This document shows, in pieces, positions 52,607 to 60,652 of a stretch of DNA of 64,000 bases. The DNA is from CAVRAZ01 sp963719135 (GTDB taxonomy: Bacteria; Pseudomonadota; Gammaproteobacteria; DSM-19610). Position 1 is the first letter of the stretch. Every line of letters begins with the position of its first letter. Under the pieces are notes generated by a model. That model searched no databases and was not told where the DNA came from. It saw only the letters and a list, made by a program, of their open reading frames with translations. The stretch is taken from positions 1-64,000 of the forward strand of contig CAVRAZ010000005.1 of assembly GCA_963719135.1 (NCBI GenBank). Reading direction: 5' to 3'. The translations under genes and the position numbers were made by a program.

Positions 52607-53944
52607 TCACAGTATATACCGGCTCAGATCCTCGTCCTGGCTGAGATCCGCGAGCTGGCGGTCGACGTACGCGGCGTCGATCACCAGGTGCCGGCCGGAC
52701 TGGTCGGCGGCGTCGAATGACGCTTTCTCCAGAAGCCGCTCCAGCACGGTGTGCAGCCGGCGGGCGCCGATATTTTCGGTACGTTCGTTGATCGACCAGG
52801 CGATGCCGGCGAGCTTCTCGATGCTCTCGGGTGTAAAGCTGAGTGTGAGACCCTCCGTGGCCAGCAGCGCGCTGTACTGTTCGGTCAGCGACGCGTCGGG
52901 TTCGGTCAGAATCCGGACGAAGTCCTGCGTGGTCAGCGCGTTCAGCTCGACGCGTATCGGCAGGCGGCCCTGCAGCTCGGGAATCAGGTCCGACGGCTTG
53001 GCCAGGTGAAAGGCGCCGGAGGCGATGAACAGAATGTGGTCGGTCTTGACCACGCCGTGCTTGGTGCTGACCGTGCTGCCCTCGACCAGCGGCAGAAGGT
53101 CGCGCTGCACGCCCTCACGCGAAACGCCGGGACCGCCCTGTTCGCCGCGCTGCGTGACCTTGTCGATCTCGTCGATGAAGACGATGCCGTTCTGTTCGGC
53201 CGCGGTCAGCGCGCGCAGCTTCAGATCCTCTTCATTGATCATTTTCGCGGCTTCTTCGTCGGTCAGCACCTTCATTGCGTCGGCGATGCGCAGCTTGCGG
53301 CTGCGGGTGCGTCCGGCATTCATGTTCTGAAACAGGCCCTGCAGTTGGCTGGTCATTTCCTCCATGCCCGGCGGCGCCATGATCTCCACGCCAAACGGCG
53401 TCGAGGAAACCTCGACTTCGATCTCCTTGTCGTCGAGCTGTCCCTCGCGCAAACGCTTGCGGAATTTCTGCCGCGTGTCCGAATCGGCTTTCTCCGGCGC
53501 GGCAGCGGCGGTGAAGCCGACGCCGCGGGGCGCCGGCAGCAGCGTGTCGAGGATGCGTTCCTCCGCCGCCTCTTCGGCACGGTGCCGGACCTTGTTCATT
53601 TCCTCTTCCCGGGTCATCTTGATGGCCACATCCACCAGATCGCGCACGATCGATTCCACGTCGCGACCCACGTAGCCGACCTCCGTGAACTTCGTGGCTT
53701 CCACCTTGATGAACGGGGCGTGCGCCAGTTTCGCCAGGCGCCGCGCAATCTCCGTCTTGCCGACGCCGGTCGGTCCGATCATCAGAATGTTCTTCGGCGT
53801 GATCTCGCTGCGCAGTGGCTCGGCCACTTGCTGCCGCCGCCAGCGGTTGCGCAGGGCGATGGCCACCGCGCGCTTGGCTGCGTCCTGGCCGACGATGTGC
53901 TTGTCCAGTTCCTGGACGATTTCCCGGGGCGTCATTTCAGACAT
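52607..53944 (-). CDS. hslU: HslU, ATPase subunit of the HslVU protease
   Basis: A 445-residue AAA+ unfoldase. The N-terminus is TPREIVQELDKHIVGQDAAKRAVAIALRNRWRR. Walker A is GPTGVGKTEIARRLA, Walker B is NGIVFIDEIDKV, sensor and C-terminal regions are GRLPIRVELNAL and GARRLHTVLERLLE, and it ends DEDLSRYIL, the tail that docks into HslV. It follows hslV after 33 bases. Confidence 0.97.
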   Translation of the reverse strand: MSEMTPREIVQELDKHIVGQDAAKRAVAIALRNRWRRQQVAEPLRSEITPKNILMIGPTGVGKTEIARRLAKLAHAPFIKVEATKFTEVGYVGRDVESIVRDLVDVAIKMTREEEMNKVRHRAEEAAEERILDTLLPAPRGVGFTAAAAPEKADSDTRQKFRKRLREGQLDDKEIEVEVSSTPFGVEIMAPPGMEEMTSQLQGLFQNMNAGRTRSRKLRIADAMKVLTDEEAAKMINEEDLKLRALTAAEQNGIVFIDEIDKVTQRGEQGGPGVSREGVQRDLLPLVEGSTVSTKHGVVKTDHILFIASGAFHLAKPSDLIPELQGRLPIRVELNALTTQDFVRILTEPDASLTEQYSALLATEGLTLSFTPESIEKLAGIAWSINERTENIGARRLHTVLERLLEKASFDAADQSGRHLVIDAAYVDRQLADLSQDEDLSRYIL

Positions 53945-53977
53945 GGGCAGAACCGTTTCTGGCGGGCATGACTTTGG

Positions 53978-54517
53978 CTAGTAATCGAGTTGTTCCAGCG
54001 TGATGTTGCAATTGGTGTAGATGCAGATGCTGGCGGCGATGGCAAGACCCTGTTCGACAATGCTGCGCGCGTCCAGTTCGGTGTTGTCGAGCAGCGCGCG
54101 CGCGGCGGCCTGGGCATAGGGGCCGCCGGAGCCGATCGCCATCAGGCAATCCTCCGGCTCGATTACGTCACCGTTGCCGGTGATGATCAGCGAACTTTCC
54201 GGGTCGGCGACCACCAGCAGGGCTTCGAGCCGGCGCAGCATCCGGTCGGTGCGCCAGTCCTTCGCGAGTTCGACCGCGGAGCGCACCAGATGACCCTGGT
54301 GTTTCTCCAGTTTTGCCTCGAAACGTTCGAACAGCGTGAATGCGTCGGCGGTGCCGCCGGCAAAACCTGCCAGAACGCGATCGTGATACAGGCGCCGCAC
54401 CTTGCGCGCGTTGCCCTTCATGATGGTATTGCCCAGCGACACCTGTCCGTCGCCGCCGACCACGACTTTGCCGTCGCGGCGGACCGACAATATCGTTGTG
54501 CCGTGCAGTTGTTCCAC
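53978..54517 (-). CDS. hslV: HslV, peptidase subunit of the HslVU protease
   Basis: A 179-residue N-terminal nucleophile peptidase. Processing after EQLHG exposes TTILSVRRDG with catalytic Thr. GDGQVSLGNTIMKGNARKVRRL and LMAIGSGGPYAQAAARALL are family blocks. The start is GTG. It is coupled to hslU; heat-shock control is likely, but I could not pick a sigma-32 promoter in the 101-base gap upstream. Confidence 0.96.
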   Translation of the reverse strand: MEQLHGTTILSVRRDGKVVVGGDGQVSLGNTIMKGNARKVRRLYHDRVLAGFAGGTADAFTLFERFEAKLEKHQGHLVRSAVELAKDWRTDRMLRRLEALLVVADPESSLIITGNGDVIEPEDCLMAIGSGGPYAQAAARALLDNTELDARSIVEQGLAIAASICIYTNCNITLEQLDY

Positions 54518-54618
54518 GCCTTCGTTCTCCCGTCAGGAAGTCGGCATTGTACACCAAGGGCATCGGCCAATTCAGGGCAATGGCGGTGGAAAATGGGCTG
54601 TTTCCGCTTCTCGGACCG

Positions 54619-55528
54619 TCAGGAGCGGCGCTTTTTCCGGGCCCGGGGATGGGTCGTGTCGTAGACCTGGGCCAAGTGCTGGAAGTCCAGGTGGGTGTAG
54701 ATCTGCGTGGTGGAGAGATTGGCGTGTCCGAGCAGTTCCTGAACGGCGCGCAGGTCGCCGCTCGACTCCAGCAGGTGGCTGGCGAACGAGTGGCGCAAGG
54801 CGTGCGGATGCAGGCGGAGATTAAGGTCGTTCCTGAGGTTCCAGTGTTTGAGCCGAAGCTGTACGGCGCGCGGACTGATGCGTGTGCCGTTGCGACTGAT
54901 GAACAACGCGGACTGATGTTCGTCACAACGCCCGGAGCGCTGGTCCAGCCACGTGCGCAGCGCTTCGGCCGCCCGACTTCCGATCGGCGTAAGGCGTGTC
55001 TTGCGGCCCTTGCCGGTGACGCGCGCCTCGCCCGCGGCCAAGTTGATGTCCGGCAGGTCGAGACCGACGAGTTCGGCCAGGCGCAGCCCGCCCGAGTAGA
55101 ACAGTTCCATCATCGCGCGATCGCGCACCGCGAGCCAGTCTCCTCCCGGCGCGTCGAGCAACCGCGTGACCTGGTCGAACGTCCAGGCTGTGCGGCAAGG
55201 CGCGGGTGCTCTTCGGCGCGCGCACGTCGACGGCGGGATTGACCTTGAGCACTCCTTCGCGGATCAGGAAACGAAAGAAGGTGCGCAGCACCGACAGGCT
55301 GCGCTGCACGCTGCGGCCGGACAATCCGCGTCGATGCGCTTCGGCCGCGAAGGACCTCACGTCGGCCTGATGCAACGCCGTCCAGTCGGGCAAACCGTGA
55401 CGATCGCACCAGGCAACCGCGAGGCCGATTTCGCGCAGGTAATTGCGCAGGGTGTGAGGTGATAGGCGGCGTTCGTGACGCAGGTGCCGTTCGAATCCAT
55501 CGACCTGTTCGAGCGCCGCGGAAATCAC
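54619..55528 (-). pseudogene. xerC: tyrosine recombinase XerC, interrupted by a one-base frameshift
   Basis: Both halves are well conserved. The N-terminal core-binding domain reads in one frame up to APKSTRALPHSLDV (LDGFERHLRHERRLSPHTL-type region, then VQRSLSVLRTFFRFLIREG). The catalytic domain continues in another frame with RLLDAPGGDW, YSGGLRLAEL, HALRHSFASHLLESSGDLRAVQELLGH and STTQIYTHLD, so all R-K-H-R-H-Y residues are present. One extra A at 55178-55179 (plus strand CTGGTCGAACGTCC where CTGGTCGACGTCC is expected) breaks the frame. XerC resolves chromosome dimers. Sequencing error is a real alternative to a true lesion. Confidence 0.88.
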
Positions 55529-55537
55529 TTGGGCGGG

Positions 55538-56245
55538 TCAGTTCGCAGGTAGGAAACGCGCCGCCAGACGGCCGATCAGTTCGCCCAGGTGGCCGAGGAA
55601 CACGGTGCCCATGCCCGATAAAAACCGTTGTGGTTCGCGGCTGCCGATGGCGACCAGGCCGCTTAGGCGCTCGCCGCGGAAAGGGATCACGGCCGCGGAC
55701 TCGAGCTGTGTCGCCTGCTCGCCGAACAGAAGTTCGAGCTGGTCCGACTTGAGCCTGCCGCACAGCGGCTTGCCGGTTTCGAGCGGGATCTTGAAGAGGT
55801 TCCGCGTGCGGTCGTCGTCGGAGAGGCCGCGTGCACCGCTTTCATGGATCAGGTGGTCGGCGAAGCCGCTGAAGTAAAGCGCGACGGCGTCGGCATTGAA
55901 TTCCGTATGCAGATGTTCGTGAAGGGTATCGACCAGGGCGTTGAACGAGTTAGCGTTGAGCAGCGCCATCAGCAGGAGATGCATCCGGTCGTTCAAGCGG
56001 TCGTTGTCACGCGCCACCTGGACGAGGTCAAGCAGGCGCCGTTTGAGCCCCGCGTTCTGTTCGCGGAGCAGTTCCACCTGCCGCTCGATCAGGGATATCG
56101 CCTTCCCGCTGGGGTGGCTCAGCCTGATTTCCGTGAGCAGCCCGGGATTTTCTTCGAAAAAGTCGGGGTTGTTGCGCAGATAGTCGATCACCTGGGCGGG
56201 CTCGACCGGGCTTTCCGTCACATTGGATGTCGCTTGCAAGGTCAT
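55538..56245 (-). CDS. DUF484 (GAF-like) protein
   Basis: A 235-residue protein. It opens with the family segment VIDYLRNNPDFFEENPGLLTEIRLSHPSGKAISLIERQVELLREQN, followed by a coiled coil and a GAF-like domain (AVIPFRGERLSGLVAIGSREPQRFLSGMGTVFLGHLGELIGRLAARFL). Function unknown. It lies between dapF (4-base overlap) and xerC as in many gammaproteobacteria. Confidence 0.93.
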   Translation of the reverse strand: MTLQATSNVTESPVEPAQVIDYLRNNPDFFEENPGLLTEIRLSHPSGKAISLIERQVELLREQNAGLKRRLLDLVQVARDNDRLNDRMHLLLMALLNANSFNALVDTLHEHLHTEFNADAVALYFSGFADHLIHESGARGLSDDDRTRNLFKIPLETGKPLCGRLKSDQLELLFGEQATQLESAAVIPFRGERLSGLVAIGSREPQRFLSGMGTVFLGHLGELIGRLAARFLPAN

Positions 56246-57072
56246 ACTGTCATTTTACCTTTGAAAACCGCCTCTGCCGGCCCGGTCATCACGACCGGCG
56301 CGTCGTCGCGTCGACAGCTTACCATAAGATCGCCACCGCGTAGTTGCACGTGCACCGATTCGTCCAGCAATCCGGCGCAGCGGCCGGCCACGACCGCGGC
56401 GCACGCGCCGGACCCGCAGGCCAGCGTTTCGCCCGTGCCGCGCTCCCAGACGCGCAGCCGGATCTGCCGGCGGTCGACGATCTGCATGAAGCCCACGTTG
56501 GTTCGCCTGGGAAAGCGCGGGTGCGTTTCGATTCTTGGCCCGAGTTCCGTGACGGGTGCCGTATCGACGTCCTCGACGAACAGAACGGCGTGCGGGTTGC
56601 CCATGGATACCGCGCTGATTTCGAGCGTCGCGCCGTCGACGGCCAGCGCGTAGCGGGCGGCGCGCGCATTGGCTTCGAATGGAATGTCCGCCGGCTCGAG
56701 CACCGGCACGCCCATGTCAACGGTGACCAAATCGTCGGCCTCGATGATCAGTTCGATGAGGCCCGCGCGCGTTTCCACGGGAATCCGCGTTTTCTCCGTC
56801 AGCCCGTTATCGCGCACGAACCGAGCGAAACAGCGGGCGCCGTTACCGCACTGTTCCACCTCGCTGCCGTCGGCATTGAAGATCCGGTAGTTGAAGTCCG
56901 CGTCGCTGCGCGTGGGCGGCTCGACGACCAGCAGTTGATCGCAGCCGACGCCGAAGCGGCGGTCGGCGATATGACGTATCTGCGCCGGCGTCAGAGTCAG
57001 CGGCGACCGCGTGGCGTCGATGACGACGAAGTCGTTGCCCAGCCCCTGCATCTTGGTGAATTCGAGTTCCAT
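56242..57072 (-). CDS. dapF: diaminopimelate epimerase
   Basis: A 276-residue two-domain enzyme converting LL- to meso-diaminopimelate for lysine and peptidoglycan. The two catalytic cysteines are in VEQCGNGARCFARF and TLACGSGACAAVV. The N-terminus FTKMQGLGNDFVVIDATR is the family's. It is the first gene of the dapF-DUF484-xerC-hslV-hslU run and is divergent from the gene at 57125. Confidence 0.97.
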   Translation of the reverse strand: MELEFTKMQGLGNDFVVIDATRSPLTLTPAQIRHIADRRFGVGCDQLLVVEPPTRSDADFNYRIFNADGSEVEQCGNGARCFARFVRDNGLTEKTRIPVETRAGLIELIIEADDLVTVDMGVPVLEPADIPFEANARAARYALAVDGATLEISAVSMGNPHAVLFVEDVDTAPVTELGPRIETHPRFPRRTNVGFMQIVDRRQIRLRVWERGTGETLACGSGACAAVVAGRCAGLLDESVHVQLRGGDLMVSCRRDDAPVVMTGPAEAVFKGKMTV

Positions 57073-57124
57073 GAACAGCAGCGTACGTGTTCAGGCGCTG
57101 TTTGCAAGCGTTAGAATACCGGCC

Positions 57125-57655
57125 ATGAACCCAGAATCGCCCTTGCAGCCGACGCTTGCGCCGCCGGTACAGACGTTGAGCCACACGGACCGGTCCGCGC
57201 TTGAGCGGCTGCTGAACGCCTACGGCCTCGCGCTGGTCGAGGTCCCGACGGGCGAGCGCGTCCCGGGCAGTTACTGGGGCGAATCCGAAGCCGGACTTAT
57301 CGGCGCCGCGCTCTATGGCCGGGCGGACACGCCCGTGCACTCACTGCTGCACGAAGCCTGTCACTACATCTGCATGGCGCCGTCACGGCGTACAGGCCTG
57401 CACACCGACGCCGCCGGCGGTTATGCCGAGGAGAACGGTGTCTGTTATCTACAGATTGTGCTTGCCGACCATCTGCCGGGGGTCGGCGCCGCGCGCCTGA
57501 TGCAGGACATGGACGCCTGGGGTTACAGCTTCCGGCTGGGGTCGGCGCGTGCCTGGTTCGAAACCGATGCCGAGGATGCGCTGGCCTGGCTGCAGGATTT
57601 CGGGGTGCTGGACGCGGACCGGCGGCCGAGTGGGCACGTCAGGTTGCGCGCGTAG
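57125..57655 (+). CDS. conserved protein with an HEACH zinc-metallopeptidase-like motif
   Basis: A 176-residue protein. H76-E-A-C-H80 (SLLHEACHYICM) fits the HExxH zinc-hydrolase pattern. A third ligand could be E145 or D147 (FETDAED), or a His (GLHTDAAGGYAEENGVCYLQI). No signal peptide is seen. I recall unnamed relatives in proteobacteria but no function. It and the next gene separate dapF from lysA, which are adjacent in many genomes. Confidence 0.78.
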   Translation: MNPESPLQPTLAPPVQTLSHTDRSALERLLNAYGLALVEVPTGERVPGSYWGESEAGLIGAALYGRADTPVHSLLHEACHYICMAPSRRTGLHTDAAGGYAEENGVCYLQIVLADHLPGVGAARLMQDMDAWGYSFRLGSARAWFETDAEDALAWLQDFGVLDADRRPSGHVRLRA

Positions 57656-57667
57656 ATCTTTGCGCGA

Positions 57668-58330
57668 TCAGTCGAGCCTGCCGGATACCAGCAGGTGATG
57701 TTCGTCCAGCACCTCCACCGTCAGCGCCCGCATTCCGGCACTTTCCAACTGACGCTCGATTTCGTGCGGCCGGTAGGCCGCCAGCAATGAATGGTAGAAA
57801 TCGCGCTTGAGAATGGGGGGTGCGTCGGCCGCGTGCAGCTCGACCAGGCGTTCGGTATCCCGTTCCGTCGCCGGACGCATTAAATCCATCACGCAGACGG
57901 GGGCGGACGCGGCGACGTGCCGTCTGATACTTTCCCACAAGACGGCCGGCTCGCGCAGGTGGTGCAACAGGCTGTTGCTGATCAGCGCATCGTAGCGATC
58001 CGCCGGCATATGCGGATCGGGCAAGTGGTGCCTATATAGTGCGATCCGGTCTTCCAGTCCACGTGCGGCTACCGCCTTGCGCGCGAGCTTCAGCATCGCC
58101 TCGGCGCCGTCGACGCCATGTACAATGCAGGCCGGAAAGGCCTCGGCAAAGCGGATGCAGATATCGCCCGGTCCGCAGCCCAGATCCAGAACGCGCCCGC
58201 AGAATGCATCGCCGAAGCGCGCCCGGAACTCGCGCACGAACCGGTTGTGCGGCTCGGAAAAATCGGCTTCGGCGTAGGCGCGCGCCTGCGCGGGGTCGTT
58301 CATCAGTTCCGGTTCTGGCCGGCGTTGCAT
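57668..58330 (-). CDS. class I SAM-dependent methyltransferase, unknown substrate
   Basis: A 220-residue protein. Motif I is VLDLGCGPGDICIRFAEAFP, motif II region HGVDGAEAMLKLARKA, and the post-motif is YDALISNSLLHHLREPAVLW. The late part VCVMDLMRPATERDTERLVELHAADAPPILKRDFYHSLLAAYRP is shared with small-molecule methyltransferases I cannot name. An alternative start is the ATG at 58303. It is convergent with the HEACH gene. Confidence 0.85.
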   Translation of the reverse strand: MQRRPEPELMNDPAQARAYAEADFSEPHNRFVREFRARFGDAFCGRVLDLGCGPGDICIRFAEAFPACIVHGVDGAEAMLKLARKAVAARGLEDRIALYRHHLPDPHMPADRYDALISNSLLHHLREPAVLWESIRRHVAASAPVCVMDLMRPATERDTERLVELHAADAPPILKRDFYHSLLAAYRPHEIERQLESAGMRALTVEVLDEHHLLVSGRLD

Positions 58331-58484
58331 GCGCGAGTTTTACGCGCTTGCTGCCGAATGCGCCGCCGGGCTCACGACGGGGCGCGGACACGGTGCGGCT
58401 CGGTGTTTACACGAGAAGACGGCGGTTGCCGCAGTTCGGTTCACGACGCAGCAGGTGCGGTCGAGGGTCATCGTTTGGACTGGC

Positions 58485-59738
58485 TCACGACAGATCGGGG
58501 ATCTGTTCGCCGCGTATCAGATCCTCGAACTGTTCACGCTGGCGGATCACGTAGGCGCGCTCGCCGTCCACCAGCACCTCGGCCGCGCGCGGCCGTGAAT
58601 TGTAGTTGGAACTCATCGAAAACCCATAGGCGCCGGCCGAACGGACGGCGAGAAGATCGCCGGCGCGCAGGTTGAGCGGCCGTCCCTTGCCGAGAAAATC
58701 GCCGGTCTCGCAAATCGGGCCGACCACGTCGTAGTCCAGCGTACCGTCACCTTCGCGCGGTCGCACCGGCACGATCGCCTGCCATGCCTGATACAGCGCT
58801 GGCCGCAGCAGATCGTTCATCGCGGCATCGACAATCGAGAAATTGCGGGCGCCTCCGGTTTTGAGATACTCGACGCGCGTCAGCAGCACGCCGGCGTTGG
58901 CGACGATGGCGCGACCGGGTTCGATCAGTATTTCGTAAGGACGGTCGACCAGGCGTTCCAGCATCGACTGGATATAGGTGCCGGGTTCCGGCGGCCGTTC
59001 GTCGCGGTAGCGCACCCCCAGGCCGCCACCCAGGTCCAGGTGTTCAATCGCGATGCCGGCATCGGCGAGCCGGTCGCACAAGGTCAACACCCGGTCGAGC
59101 GCATCGACGAAAGGCCGGGTGTCAGTCAGCTGCGAGCCGATGTGACAGTCGACCCCGGTGATACGTATTCCCGGCAGGTCGCCTGCCTCGCGGTACAGGC
59201 GGAAGGCGCTTTCCACATCGATGCCGAACTTGTTTTCCTTCATGCCCGTGGAGATGTAGGGATGTGTGCCGGCGTCGACGTCCGGGTTCACGCGCAGCGA
59301 GACCGCTGCGGTCAGCGCCAGTGCCTGGGCGATGCCGCTGATGCGCCGCAACTCGGCTTCGGATTCGACGTTGAAACAGCGGATACCGTCGATCAGCGCA
59401 CGTTCGACCTCGGCTTCGCTTTTCCCCACACCGGAGAACAGGATACGCGCCGGGTCGCCGCCGGCTCTCAGGACGCGCTCCAGTTCGCCGCCCGAAACGA
59501 TATCGAAGCCCGAACCGAGGCGCGCGAGCAGGGCAAGCATGGCCAGGTTGGAATTGGCCTTGACGGCGTAACAGACCAGATGCGGGCGGCCGTTCAGCGC
59601 CTGATCGAACGCGCGCCAGTGGCGCTCCAGCGTCGCGCGCGAATAGACATACAGAGGCGTGCCGTGGGTGGCGGCGAGCCCTTCCAGATCGACCTGTTCG
59701 GCAAACAGACGACCGTCCCGGTAGTCGAAGTGATCCAT
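58485..59738 (-). CDS. lysA: diaminopimelate decarboxylase
   Basis: A 417-residue PLP enzyme making lysine from meso-diaminopimelate. The PLP Lys is in HLVCYAVKANSNLAMLALLARLGSGFDIVSGGEL. The glycine-rich phosphate loop is HLDLGGGLGVRY, and the substrate Cys block is DVVGPICETGDFLGKGR. It follows lptM after 21 bases, a conserved pair. Confidence 0.97.
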   Translation of the reverse strand: MDHFDYRDGRLFAEQVDLEGLAATHGTPLYVYSRATLERHWRAFDQALNGRPHLVCYAVKANSNLAMLALLARLGSGFDIVSGGELERVLRAGGDPARILFSGVGKSEAEVERALIDGIRCFNVESEAELRRISGIAQALALTAAVSLRVNPDVDAGTHPYISTGMKENKFGIDVESAFRLYREAGDLPGIRITGVDCHIGSQLTDTRPFVDALDRVLTLCDRLADAGIAIEHLDLGGGLGVRYRDERPPEPGTYIQSMLERLVDRPYEILIEPGRAIVANAGVLLTRVEYLKTGGARNFSIVDAAMNDLLRPALYQAWQAIVPVRPREGDGTLDYDVVGPICETGDFLGKGRPLNLRAGDLLAVRSAGAYGFSMSSNYNSRPRAAEVLVDGERAYVIRQREQFEDLIRGEQIPDLS

Positions 59739-59759
59739 GGCGCTTTTGCCGGAACGATG

Positions 59760-59894
59760 TTAGAAAAGCGAAGCGGACCGGGCGTCGCGGTCGGGCAGAT
59801 ACAGGGGGCCTTTTTGACCGCAGCCGGAGAGGATCGAGGCGAGCAGCACGAGAGGCAGTGTCCGGAGCAACGCTTTCAGGGCGCGTGTACGCAT
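59760..59894 (-). CDS. lptM: LptM (YifL)-type small lipoprotein
   Basis: A 44-residue lipoprotein. The signal MRTRALKALLRTLPLVLLASILSGC ends in a lipobox (ILSGC), followed by the family signature GQKGPLYLPD. In E. coli LptM assists maturation of the LPS translocon LptDE at the outer membrane. The position before lysA supports the call. Confidence 0.92.
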   Translation of the reverse strand: MRTRALKALLRTLPLVLLASILSGCGQKGPLYLPDRDARSASLF

Positions 59895-59958
59895 GGGTTT
59901 GCCGTTGGGAGCCGTGATTTCTAGACTGGGCGCCAGTATAAAGGATGCGGAGGACGCA

Positions 59959-60633
59959 ATGAACAAGGTTTTTCCGGATGCCATCGAGATCGATCCGCCT
60001 GGGACCGCGCGCGGTACTGTGATCTGGCTGCATGGTCTTGGCGCGGACGGATACGATTTCGAGCCGCTGGTGCGTGAATGGGACCTCACCGATCGCCTGC
60101 ACCTGCGGTTCGTGTTGCCGCATGCGCCGGTCCGGCCGGTGACGATCAACGGCGGCATGCCCATGCGCGCCTGGTACGATATCGCCGGCCTGGATCTGAC
60201 CGCGCGCGAAGACGCCGCCGGCATTCACGCCTCGCAGCGCGCCCTCGAACGACTGATACGCGAGGAAAACCAGCGGGGAATCGGTTCGCGTTCGATCGTC
60301 CTGGCGGGCTTTTCCCAGGGCGGGGCGCTGGCGCTGCACACCGGACTGCGCTTTCCGGAGCCATTGGCCGGTATTCTCGGCCTGTCTTGCTACCTGCCGC
60401 TGGCGGCTACGCTGTCGGGCGAGAAGCAGGACTGCCAACTGGGAACCCCGATCCGCCTGGATCACGGTGATGCGGACACAGTGGTGCCTTTGGAGGCTGC
60501 GGAATTCTCCTGCGCATTGTTGCGGTCGCTTGGGTTTGCCGTCGAGTTCAACCGCTTTGCGATGGCGCACAGTCTCTGCCCGCCGCAGATACCGGCGCTG
60601 TACCGGTGGGTCGAGGAGCGCTTTTGCGCCTAG
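59959..60633 (+). CDS. carboxylesterase/phospholipase family alpha/beta-hydrolase
   Basis: A 224-residue esterase. The catalytic Ser is in VLAGFSQGGALAL, the Asp in DHGDADTVVPLE and the His in AMAHSLCPPQI. It opens with the oxyanion loop GTVIWLHGLGADGYDFEPLV. The NGGMPMRAWYD segment is characteristic of this bacterial acyl-protein-thioesterase-like family. Physiological substrate unknown. It is divergent from lptM-lysA. Confidence 0.93.
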   Translation: MNKVFPDAIEIDPPGTARGTVIWLHGLGADGYDFEPLVREWDLTDRLHLRFVLPHAPVRPVTINGGMPMRAWYDIAGLDLTAREDAAGIHASQRALERLIREENQRGIGSRSIVLAGFSQGGALALHTGLRFPEPLAGILGLSCYLPLAATLSGEKQDCQLGTPIRLDHGDADTVVPLEAAEFSCALLRSLGFAVEFNRFAMAHSLCPPQIPALYRWVEERFCA

Positions 60634-60652
60634 CTCTGCCGGCGCAGTGGCG

